From assembly GCA_026014485.1 (NCBI GenBank), contig JAOZIE010000002.1:272774-336773 (forward strand): DNA of 64,000 nt, in the 5' to 3' direction. The DNA is from Candidatus Bathyarchaeota archaeon (lineage in GTDB: Archaea > Thermoproteota > Bathyarchaeia > Bathyarchaeales > Bathycorpusculaceae). Each line of letters starts with the position of its first letter. Position 1 is the stretch's first letter. Both the position numbers and the translations under genes were made by a program. Below are positions 1 through 7,601 of this stretch, piece by piece. The notes beneath the pieces are model-generated. The model had not been told where the DNA came from. It saw only the letters and a program-made list of their open reading frames with translations, and did no database searches.

Positions 1-1548
1 ACAAAAGGAGGTTTTCATCTCCTTTGGGGTCTAGTGTTATCGTCAATCATCACTTCTGTGGGCGCCATTTTTATTGCTAGGTTACTGGGTTCAGAACTTT
101 ATGGCTTGTATGTTATTGTTTTGACTGTTCCTAACCTCATTACTTTGTTCAAGGATTGGGGTATCAACTCCGCAATGATTCGGTTCATTGCTCAGTACAC
201 AGCTGAAGGCCGAACCTCCGAGGTTAAAAGCATAATTCTTGCGGGGACAATCTTTGAGATAGGTTCTGGCTTTTTGCTTTCGTTGGGGACCTTTTTTGCT
301 TCAGGTCTTTTGGCAAGTATTTTTAATCGCCCAGAAATTGCCCCTTTGATTCAGATTGCCTCTTTTTCAATTCTTGCGAGTGCATTGATTACCGCCACTA
401 CCGCTGTCTTCACAGGCTTGGAACGAATGGAGTATAACAGTATTCTGCTTATTTGTCAAGCCATCGTCAGAACCGGAGTTATCATCGGTCTTGTTGTTTT
501 GGGTTTTGGTACCCTGGGGGCGGTTATTGGTTACTCGGTTTCCTTTGTAGTCGGGGGACTTGTAGGCGTTTTATTTGTATGGCATCTGTACAAGAAACTG
601 CCTAAAATCCAAGCGCCTAGCTTACAAATACGCGCTTATACGAAAGAGATGCTCAAGTACGGGCTACCTCTTTCTCTTTCCACTATATTGTCTGGTGTTC
701 AAACTCAATTTTTCGCTTTTTTGCTGCCGATTTACTATGTCACCGATAACACTGCTATTGGCAACTACGGAATTGCCATAAACTTTGTTGTCTTGATAAG
801 CTTTTTTGCTACACCAATAACGACCATGCTTTTTCCAGCATTTTCAAAACTTGATTACCGAAAAGAGCCAATGGCACTAAAGAAGGTCTTCCATTATTCA
901 GTTAAGTACTCTGCCCTCTTAGTAGTACCTGTTACTGCGATTGTGATTTGTCTATCACAACCTGCTGTTTCGACTTTGTTTGGCTTAACATATACGTTGG
1001 CGCCCTTGTTCTTGTCTTTGCTTGCCATTAACTATCTCTTTGCTGCTTTTGGAAACTTGAGCGTGAGTAATCTCATCAATGGTCAGGGTCAAACCACGTT
1101 TAATTTGTACATGGAAATTTTAACAATGTCCATAGGCATCCCCATGGGTTTGCTGTTGATTTTGAATTTTGGTGTTTTAGGGTTAATAGTGACGACTCTT
1201 ACTGCGGGGTGGCCCAGTTTCATAATTTCTTTAATTTGGATAAAGAAGCGTTACGGCGTGGGTGTTGAATGGGTTTCTTCCTCGAAGATTTTCTTTTCTT
1301 CCGCTTTAGCGGCGGCATTAACCTATGTGCTTGTTGTTGAATCAAGTTTTGCTGACTGGATTGAACTGATACTCGGTTTGGTTTTCTTCGTGGTGGTTTT
1401 TGTATTGATGGCTGTATTTACTCATACCATTGACAGGTCAGACTTAGATAATCTTCGGGATATGACTAGTACGCTGGGTCCGCTGCGAAAGATAATAGCC
1501 TTTTTCTTGGCTCTTATTGGAAAGCTTATGGATCTTGCTCGGATTTAA
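1..1548 (+). CDS. Polysaccharide flippase (Wzx/MATE-like), 5' partial
   Basis: Polytopic membrane protein of the polysaccharide-export/MATE superfamily, which flips lipid-linked sugars across the membrane. The reading frame is open back to base 1. The residues before the first possible start (GTG at 34) read like the normal family N-terminus (KGGFHLLWG, then IARLLGSELYGLY), so the true start lies outside the window. About 12-14 hydrophobic helices run through the 504 visible residues, with the second half starting near residue 205 (KYGLPLSLSTIL). It ends 150 bp before the prs operon. The substrate cannot be told from sequence; S-layer glycan or N-glycan export is a guess. Confidence 0.85.
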   Translation, partial: TKGGFHLLWGLVLSSIITSVGAIFIARLLGSELYGLYVIVLTVPNLITLFKDWGINSAMIRFIAQYTAEGRTSEVKSIILAGTIFEIGSGFLLSLGTFFASGLLASIFNRPEIAPLIQIASFSILASALITATTAVFTGLERMEYNSILLICQAIVRTGVIIGLVVLGFGTLGAVIGYSVSFVVGGLVGVLFVWHLYKKLPKIQAPSLQIRAYTKEMLKYGLPLSLSTILSGVQTQFFAFLLPIYYVTDNTAIGNYGIAINFVVLISFFATPITTMLFPAFSKLDYRKEPMALKKVFHYSVKYSALLVVPVTAIVICLSQPAVSTLFGLTYTLAPLFLSLLAINYLFAAFGNLSVSNLINGQGQTTFNLYMEILTMSIGIPMGLLLILNFGVLGLIVTTLTAGWPSFIISLIWIKKRYGVGVEWVSSSKIFFSSALAAALTYVLVVESSFADWIELILGLVFFVVVFVLMAVFTHTIDRSDLDNLRDMTSTLGPLRKIIAFFLALIGKLMDLARI

Positions 1549-1700
1549 ACTGCTTTTGCGGCTTAGTTTGAATATTATTCTATTCTGAGTTTATTCTCAT
1601 GAAGGATACTTTTGGGTAAATAGGCATGAATGGATAAGTTAAAATGGGTTTACTCGTAAAGTTCAGAATCAAGCACTAGACAATCATGGAGAAACATTTG

Positions 1701-2579
1701 ATGAAGATAATTCTTGGTCCCGCAAGCAAGGCGCTCGGCGAAAGGATTTCGGAGCTAACCGGTTACTCAAAGATTCCTGTAGCCAGCAGAATTTTCCCTG
1801 ACGGCGAAAGCTACGTGCGGCTGGAAGGCAGCGTAGAGGCTGAGGACGTGGCGATTGTTCAGACTACTTGTCCCCCACAGGATGCGCGGTTGATGCAGTT
1901 GGCTTTCATGGTTGCTGCGGCGAAGCGTAATGGCGCCAAAAAAGCTCTCGCTGTGGTGCCTTACCTTGGATATGCAAGGCAAGACAAGGTTTTTCTTTCG
2001 GGTGAAAACGTGAGTGTCGAAACCGTTGCTGTGATGCTTGAAGCTGCAGGGATAGACCAGCTTGTTGTGGTTAACGTTCACTCGGAGGCAGCGTTGGAAC
2101 GTTTTCCTTTTCCTGCAAAAAGTGTTTCTGCTATTCCGATGTTAGCGGAGTATTTTGTCCAGAAAGGTGTTAAGGGTGCGTTTGCGCTTTCTCCTGATAA
2201 AGGTGCCATGAATATATCATTGCAAGCGCAGAAGGTTTTAGGCGGCGGTGTTGGGCATTTGGAGAAGCAACGTGACCGATACACGGGGCAGACCACTCAG
2301 TCCGCTTCTCATCTTGATGTACAAGGTAAATCGGTCATAATTTTTGATGACATAATAAGCACTGGCGGAACAATTGTGGGCGCAGCTAAAATCCTGCGTG
2401 ACCAAGGTGCAACGCATGTTTACACGGCTTGTGTGCACGGTTTATTCATAGGCGACGCTGAAAAACGCATCTTAGATGCAGGTGTGGAGGAAATCGTAAC
2501 CACAGACAGCGTTCCAAGTCACCTAAGCAAGGTTTCGCTGGCTCCGCTCATAAGCCAAGAACTCAAGGCGCAAACATAG
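1701..2579 (+). CDS. prs: Ribose-phosphate pyrophosphokinase
   Basis: Makes PRPP from ribose 5-phosphate and ATP for nucleotide and histidine synthesis. The PRPP-binding loop is FDDIISTGGT near residues 215-224, and the flexible ATP loop KQRDRYTGQ is near 190. Length (292 aa) fits archaeal Prs. An ATG lies 15 nt upstream (1686), but GGAG at 1688-1691 sits 9 nt before the ATG at 1701, and archaeal homologues start MKIILG, so 1701 is preferred. The stop overlaps the next gene's GTG by one base (TAGTG), showing a translationally coupled operon with the tRNA methyltransferase. Confidence 0.95.
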   Translation: MKIILGPASKALGERISELTGYSKIPVASRIFPDGESYVRLEGSVEAEDVAIVQTTCPPQDARLMQLAFMVAAAKRNGAKKALAVVPYLGYARQDKVFLSGENVSVETVAVMLEAAGIDQLVVVNVHSEAALERFPFPAKSVSAIPMLAEYFVQKGVKGAFALSPDKGAMNISLQAQKVLGGGVGHLEKQRDRYTGQTTQSASHLDVQGKSVIIFDDIISTGGTIVGAAKILRDQGATHVYTACVHGLFIGDAEKRILDAGVEEIVTTDSVPSHLSKVSLAPLISQELKAQT

Positions 2580-3616
2580 TGGCTAACCTATTTTTTTTAG
2601 TCAGCGGAGAATTCGAGTCTCTTTCTTTTTCCGAGTTAAAAGCAATCTTAGCGGCTGAAGGTTTCACCTACGCGGTCACGGAGTTTCTGGATCAAACAGT
2701 GAGGCTTCAGGCTGATGCCCAAAGCGTGCGGGAAGTTTTGCGTCGAAGTGGCTACACCCGAGTTTGCGCTCAAGAACTGTTTGTCTGTGAAGCAAATGAC
2801 GAAGCCATCGTCAAAGCTGCAAGCGGTGCTGATTTTGAGGCGGTTCTATGTGATGGGGAAACGTTTGAGGTTAGAATTCGCCGAATCAAGGAGTACGCTA
2901 CCAAAGAAGCAACCATGAAGTATGAGCGTTTATTGGGAAAGCTGATTCTTCAGAACGCGCCAAAAGCAAAAGTTGACCTTAAAAAGCCCCAGAAAACCTT
3001 TTTTGGAGTTCTTACAAATGGCAAGCTGCTTTTCGGTGTAAAAATGGGTGAAGTTGTTCCTAAACCTTTTGTTGAGCGTAGGGCAAGAAAAAAACCGTTT
3101 TTCCATCCTTCTGCCATGAATGCTAAACTTGCGCGCTGCATGGTTAACCTTGCGCACGCCCAGTCTGGCTCATACGTTTTGGATCCGTTTAGCGGTACAG
3201 GAAGCACCCTGATTGAAGCATCGCTAATCGGTTGCAAGGCAGTGGGGATAGATGTTCAGCGACACATGGCGAAAGGTACCCTCAAAAACATACGTCACTT
3301 CGGCTTAGAACCTGAAGGTGTAATCGCGGCTGACTCCCGCAAACTTCCCCTTTCACGTGTTGACTGTGTTGTAACTGACCCGCCGTACGGGAGGTCTTCA
3401 ACAACTATGAAGAGCAGCACCAAAGCCATCGTAGAAGGCATATTTTCTTCGGTGTACCCGTTTTTGGGCAGGGGACAACGGATTTGTATCGCCTCGCCCA
3501 AGACATTGAACGTCAAGCGGATAGGCGAGCAATACGGATATAGGCATCTGGAGTCGCATTTTGCATATGTGCATAGGTCGCTGACGCGTGAAGTTGCAGT
3601 CTTTGAGAAGGTGTAG
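2579..3616 (+). CDS. tRNA (guanine-10-N2) methyltransferase (THUMP + Rossmann)
   Basis: Archaeal Trm-G10 type enzyme that methylates N2 of G10 in tRNA. An N-terminal THUMP-like region (about residues 50-150) precedes a class I SAM fold. The SAM loop is LDPFSGTGSTL near residue 201, and the N2-guanine catalytic motif is TDPPYGRS near 265. The length of 345 aa matches the family. The GTG start overlaps the prs stop. The downstream RNase Z frame begins inside or just after its 3' end, so prs, this gene and rnz form one unit devoted to PRPP supply and tRNA maturation. Confidence 0.93.
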   Translation: MANLFFLVSGEFESLSFSELKAILAAEGFTYAVTEFLDQTVRLQADAQSVREVLRRSGYTRVCAQELFVCEANDEAIVKAASGADFEAVLCDGETFEVRIRRIKEYATKEATMKYERLLGKLILQNAPKAKVDLKKPQKTFFGVLTNGKLLFGVKMGEVVPKPFVERRARKKPFFHPSAMNAKLARCMVNLAHAQSGSYVLDPFSGTGSTLIEASLIGCKAVGIDVQRHMAKGTLKNIRHFGLEPEGVIAADSRKLPLSRVDCVVTDPPYGRSSTTMKSSTKAIVEGIFSSVYPFLGRGQRICIASPKTLNVKRIGEQYGYRHLESHFAYVHRSLTREVAVFEKV

Positions 3617-4541
3617 CGAACTGAGTGTAAAACTGGTTTTTTTGGGCACTGGCGCTGCGGTTCCAACTGCGCAGAGGAGTTTACCCTCGGTGGTGTTGCT
3701 GTTTGGCAACGAGCAAATAATGTTTGACTGTGGAGAAGCTGTACAGAGACAGATGATTCTGGCAAAGATAAGCTTGCATAAAAAACTGCACGTTTTCATA
3801 ACGCACATGCACGGCGATCATGTGCTTGGCTTGCCTGGTCTTTTGCAGACGATGGCTTTGATGGACCGAAAGAAACCCGTTGACGTTTATGGTCCAGCTG
3901 GTTTGGGTCATTTTTTGGAGTGCCTTCAAGAGACCCTGCAGTTTCAGCTTACCTTCCAAGTGAATGTCCACGAAGTTGCGGCGTCAGGTTTAGTTTGTGA
4001 CGAGCAAGAATACGCCGTTTCTGCGGTGCCTTCAAATCACGCGGTTACAAGCTTCAGCTTCGCTTTTGAGGAGAAGCCTCGTCCTGGCAGGTTTCACCCC
4101 GAAAAAGCGGCGGCTCTGGGGGTTCCTAAAGGTGAAGCATGGAGTAGGCTTCAGCACGGTAACGCGGTCCCTTTGTCTAGCGGTCGCGTTGTTAAGCCTG
4201 AGGATGTTGCTGACCCACCTCGGAAAGGCAGAAAAATCGTTTACAGCGGTGATACCCGACCTTTTGATGGCTTTTCAGTTTTCGCAGAAAACGCTGATGT
4301 GGTTATTCATGAAGCCACATTTGATGATGCGTTAGTTGAGAAAGCCGAGGTAGATGGGCATTCCACTCCGAGTCAGGCTGCCTTGGAAGCTAAGGCGGCA
4401 AACGCCAAACGCCTCGTGTTGACGCATATAAGCGCAAGGTACTCTGATGTTGCCCTTATTTTGGAGCAGGCGCAAAAAGTTTTTCCAAATACTCTTGTTG
4501 CGCACGATTTTTTGGAGTTAGAGTTGCCTTTAAGCGAATAG
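3588..4541 (+). CDS. rnz: Ribonuclease Z
   Basis: tRNA 3'-processing endonuclease of the metallo-beta-lactamase fold. The zinc motif HMHGDH follows FLGTGAAVPT, and later ligands are in YSGDTRP and LTHISARY. The C-terminal half has the usual ELAC1 layout. The start is unclear: GTG 3588 and TTG 3603 lie inside the upstream gene, while the conserved N-terminus (VKLVFLGTG) begins near 3627. The only good ribosome site (GAAGGTG, 3607-3613) would serve a CTG at 3621. It overlaps the convergent isomerase gene by 12 bp at its 3' end. Confidence 0.93.
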   Translation: MKLQSLRRCSELSVKLVFLGTGAAVPTAQRSLPSVVLLFGNEQIMFDCGEAVQRQMILAKISLHKKLHVFITHMHGDHVLGLPGLLQTMALMDRKKPVDVYGPAGLGHFLECLQETLQFQLTFQVNVHEVAASGLVCDEQEYAVSAVPSNHAVTSFSFAFEEKPRPGRFHPEKAAALGVPKGEAWSRLQHGNAVPLSSGRVVKPEDVADPPRKGRKIVYSGDTRPFDGFSVFAENADVVIHEATFDDALVEKAEVDGHSTPSQAALEAKAANAKRLVLTHISARYSDVALILEQAQKVFPNTLVAHDFLELELPLSE

Positions 4542-5315
4542 CTGCCGTAGCCTTTGCAGTGTTTCCTCCACGTTGAAGACTGCCTCGGCAAGTAAGGTTC
4601 CGGAGAAGCCGCTTTCCTTTATTGTCTTGGCGAATTTTTGCCAGTTTATTGCTCCAAAGCCAAGCCCCAAGTGCTCGTCGAATTCCCCGTGATTGTCGCT
4701 TATGTGTACGTGAGCTATTTTTTTGGGGATTTTCTGCAGAAACGGCTCGATTTGCCCTTCAAGGTTTGCATGTCCCGTGTCGAGGACTATGCCGATGTCC
4801 TCTAAGCCTGTTTCTTTGTAGAATCGGTTGAAGTCCTCGGGTTTTTTCATTAGGAAATTGTATTTTTCTGGCAGGTTTTCTATGGCGATTTTTAAGTCGT
4901 AGCCTTCAGCTGTCGCGTGGAGTTCTTTTATGCTTTTTTGGTTTTGTCTCCAGTCAGCTTCGGGGTAAAATGAGGATATGCCCGATTTGCATCCGGGGTG
5001 GAAAACCCACAGATAAGCGTCTAAGTCATGCGCGTACTGCATGCTTTGTTTTAGCCGCTTCATTGAAGCTTTAAGCAGAGGTTTGCTTGGTGAAGCGGGG
5101 TTTATGTCGGCGAAGGGCGCGTGCACGCTGTATTTGAGTTCTTTTTTTTCTGCAATTTTTTTGAGGATAGCAACGCGTCTGCTGTTTAGGGTGTGGGTGC
5201 CTTCGTCAACAATCTCCACATAAGTTTCGTTGACTGCGTCTAACTGTTTTATCATTTTGTTAAAGGGCTCGCTTAGAGTGTATAGCATAGAACGCCCGAT
5301 TCTGGGTTTAGTCAT
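4530..5315 (-). CDS. Sugar phosphate isomerase/epimerase-like TIM barrel protein
   Basis: A 261-aa protein of the xylose-isomerase-like TIM barrel superfamily, which includes endonuclease IV. Candidate metal ligands fall at the expected strand ends: HPG near residue 106, IAIENLPEKYN near 143, DTGHANL near 178, HVHISDNHGEFD near 201 and the late EAVF. The order H, E, D-H, H-x-H, E is typical. The substrate is unknown; both a sugar isomerase and an AP endonuclease-like activity are possible. It converges on rnz with a 12-bp overlap. Confidence 0.8.
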   Translation of the reverse strand: MTKPRIGRSMLYTLSEPFNKMIKQLDAVNETYVEIVDEGTHTLNSRRVAILKKIAEKKELKYSVHAPFADINPASPSKPLLKASMKRLKQSMQYAHDLDAYLWVFHPGCKSGISSFYPEADWRQNQKSIKELHATAEGYDLKIAIENLPEKYNFLMKKPEDFNRFYKETGLEDIGIVLDTGHANLEGQIEPFLQKIPKKIAHVHISDNHGEFDEHLGLGFGAINWQKFAKTIKESGFSGTLLAEAVFNVEETLQRLRQLFA

Positions 5316-5428
5316 TCCAGTTTCGCCTGCTCGGTCTGGTTTTGGGTTTACTCTCTGATTCGCGCTTTATATCTCCATCTGAAAACAAGCTTCAAAATGT
5401 ATGGGCGCTTCAAATTACGGCGATTCTG

Positions 5429-5923
5429 CTATAATGGTCCTTTGTCAACCCATTTTTTTGTTTTGAGGTTAAATTCCCAGATTCTGATGCCTCTTTTGCA
5501 GTGTCTCATGATTTGCTTTTCGATGTATTTCTCCAGTTTATTGCTTGCCTTTACTTGGCTGTCCATTGTGTAGGGTTCTTGGTAGGTGACGCCGGGTTTT
5601 CTGTAGCTGAACATTCTGCAGCGGTTTGAGATGGCTCCTGCGACGATGGGGAATGATCTGCACATTAAAGGGCGTTTAGCGTAAATTTTACATTGGTTTT
5701 GCTGGTTCAGGTGAGGACAGCAGTTGACGTTTAACTGGTAGAGAATCACTTTGTCGGGGCCAGTTATGCCGACGCCCAGTTTAGGTGCCACAATCTCTGC
5801 TGGATAAAGCTGTGTTTCTGCTTCGGTTAGCGGTAATCCTCTGAGCATTTTGCCGCTGTCTTCAAGCAGGTTTCTGCAGCATGTGGCGCATCGGGAGCAT
5901 TCAAAGTCTGCAGGGTCGTTCAT
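5429..5923 (-). CDS. YkgJ-family cysteine cluster protein
   Basis: A 164-aa soluble protein with the N-terminal cluster CSRCATCC and a second set in NCCPHLNQQNQC and RPLMCRSFP, the signature of the YkgJ/UPF0153 group thought to bind zinc or an iron-sulfur cluster. The function of the family is not established. It is followed on the opposite strand by the response regulator, with about 115 bp of divergent spacer carrying the promoters. Confidence 0.85.
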   Translation of the reverse strand: MNDPADFECSRCATCCRNLLEDSGKMLRGLPLTEAETQLYPAEIVAPKLGVGITGPDKVILYQLNVNCCPHLNQQNQCKIYAKRPLMCRSFPIVAGAISNRCRMFSYRKPGVTYQEPYTMDSQVKASNKLEKYIEKQIMRHCKRGIRIWEFNLKTKKWVDKGPL

Positions 5924-6039
5924 AGTTCGTGTTAGTACGTTTGGGTTTTTAAACGCTTTTGGGTTCTTGTGTTTGAATATTGATTTAGGATTCGCACATG
6001 TTAAATCGGGTAAGCTAGAAGTAAGGTTGGAGACAAGGA

Positions 6040-6486
6040 ATGAAACCTCAAAGTCGAATCCTCATTATAGATGACGATGAAAACATACGGAAGGTTGTTG
6101 CTGCCATCCTGCAAGACCAAGGCTACAAGGTGGACACAGCGGAGTCGGGCAGCGAGGCTATCGACAAAACCGGCAAAAGCCACTTTGACCTCATGCTTGT
6201 AGACATCAGACTGCCAGACATGGAGGGCACCGAACTCCTCAACAAGGTACATGATACGTCGCCGCGGATTAGGAAAATCATTGTGACAGGGTACCCAACT
6301 CTTCGGAACGCCGTGACTGCTGTCAACAAGGGCGCCGACGCTTACATAATGAAGCCGTTTGATGTTGATAAGATGCTTGAAATCGTCAAAGATCAACTGG
6401 AGAAGCAAGCTCAAGAGCGGAAGTTCAGCGAAGAACGAGTTGCCGAGTTCATTCAGACCCGCGTGAAAGAGTTAAACACCGAGTAG
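6040..6486 (+). CDS. Response regulator receiver protein (CheY-like), orphan
   Basis: Receiver domain in residues 5-120: acidic pocket IIDDDE (D11-D13), phosphoacceptor D55 in LMLVDIRLPD, switch threonine T83 in IVTGYP and invariant K105 in MKPFD. All catalytic positions are intact. After the receiver there is only a charged helical tail of about 30 residues, with no DNA-binding output domain. No histidine kinase is encoded in the window, so the partner is elsewhere. The start has GGAGACAAGGA upstream. Confidence 0.93.
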   Translation: MKPQSRILIIDDDENIRKVVAAILQDQGYKVDTAESGSEAIDKTGKSHFDLMLVDIRLPDMEGTELLNKVHDTSPRIRKIIVTGYPTLRNAVTAVNKGADAYIMKPFDVDKMLEIVKDQLEKQAQERKFSEERVAEFIQTRVKELNTE

Positions 6487-6497
6487 CCGCTTTCACA

Positions 6498-6974
6498 CTA
6501 TTCCTTTTTGTATAAGTAAATGGTGTGTGACGGATACCCCACGGCGGGGTTCTCCACAAAGTTCTCAACCTTCACGGGTTTCCAGCCGACCACCTCATAG
6601 TCGTGGCTGACTATACGCACGCCCTTTTTTAGTTCCGCCTCCATTTTCGGCTTGACTTTCTCGTTTGCGCTGGTGGTCAAGTACAAGTAGATAACATCTG
6701 CAGAGGACAAATCGACTTTGAACATATCTCCGTTCACGATGGTTACGCGGTCGCTTAATCCGTTATCGTGTATGACGTTCACGGCGCGCTTTGATAGATC
6801 CTCTCGCATTTCGATGCCGACTGCTCGGGCTCCAAACGTTTTTGCCGCCATGATTACGGCGCGTCCGTCTCCTGAGCCTAAATCAAAAAGTACTTCGCCC
6901 GGTTTTAATTCGGCTAGCTCTATCATGCGGTGAACGACCGGCATTGGGCTTGGAACAAACGGCGCTATGAACAG
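6498..6974 (-). CDS. Class I SAM-dependent methyltransferase, probable CTG start
   Basis: Small methyltransferase with the SAM motif FDLGSGDGR and the acidic second motif VGIEM. The first ATG (6944) gives 148 aa but lacks the PFVPSP stretch that is read upstream in frame and looks like genuine coding sequence. An in-frame TAG at 6975-6977 limits any extension. A strong ribosome site AAGGAGG (6984-6990) lies 9 nt before CTG at 6974-6972, so CTG initiation is the best explanation. The methylated substrate is unknown. It converges with the response regulator 11 bp away. Confidence 0.8.
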   Translation of the reverse strand: MFIAPFVPSPMPVVHRMIELAELKPGEVLFDLGSGDGRAVIMAAKTFGARAVGIEMREDLSKRAVNVIHDNGLSDRVTIVNGDMFKVDLSSADVIYLYLTTSANEKVKPKMEAELKKGVRIVSHDYEVVGWKPVKVENFVENPAVGYPSHTIYLYKKE

Positions 6975-7039
6975 CTACATTTGCCTCCTTCTATAGCGAG
7001 AGGGTAAGATTGTAGTCTTTAAAGCTTTTCCATTGAGCT

Positions 7040-7366
7040 TTAGGTCACGTAGGCGTCTTTTTTTGAGGAGGGTCTTCGGGCTTCGCCGCATTTTATGCAG
7101 CTTTGAGCGCACAACTCCAAGTACTTCTTCTCGTCGCCTGACCCTACGGCTTGGGCGGCTTTTTGGCATAGCTGGCTTGGTTCGCTGCAGCCTTCCTCCT
7201 TGCAGAGTCCAGCGATGTATTTGCAGATGTCCTGTACATCTTTTGGTTCAAGTACGGCGCGGTTGGTTCTTACCAGAAGGCACAGTTCACGTGCCATGAC
7301 GCAGGTTTTGACGTATTTGACGCGGTCAAGAACTTCTTCGCGTAGTTTCTTTCGGCTTATCTCCAC
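7040..7366 (-). CDS. Cysteine-rich helical protein, unknown function
   Basis: 108-aa soluble protein, not recognised. It has about eight cysteines (KTCVMARELC, QDICKY, LCKEEGC, LCQKA, LCAQSCIKCG), mostly spaced as in paired alpha helices, and a basic C-terminus. The pattern suggests a helical cysteine-paired fold or metal site rather than a zinc ribbon. Its ATG at 7366 lies about 235 bp from the divergent Lhr helicase. Codon periodicity and lack of a competing frame support it as a real gene; the overlapping frame at 6975-7169 is a shadow. Confidence 0.6.
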   Translation of the reverse strand: MEISRKKLREEVLDRVKYVKTCVMARELCLLVRTNRAVLEPKDVQDICKYIAGLCKEEGCSEPSQLCQKAAQAVGSGDEKKYLELCAQSCIKCGEARRPSSKKDAYVT

Positions 7367-7601
7367 TTCTGTACGAATCCCCTTTTTTAGCGCTCAGCAT
7401 AAACAGTATGTTTTTGCCCTTAAAAGTTTGTTGTATGTATGTTCACCGTTGACGATTTGATGTATAAACTCGGTTTTTTTCAAAGACATTTTTTCACTTA
7501 TTCTTTGTAGTCACCAGTTGGCAAAGGTTAACTGCGGATTACTCCAAAATGCTTTTACCTCAGATTTTCCGCTTACATGATGAATCCGTTGAGGTTAAAT
7601 T

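Noticed and set aside
6975..7169. Basic minus-strand frame overlapping the cysteine-rich protein
   Set aside because: Arg/Lys-rich shadow frame of the gene at 7040-7366 with no independent start signals.
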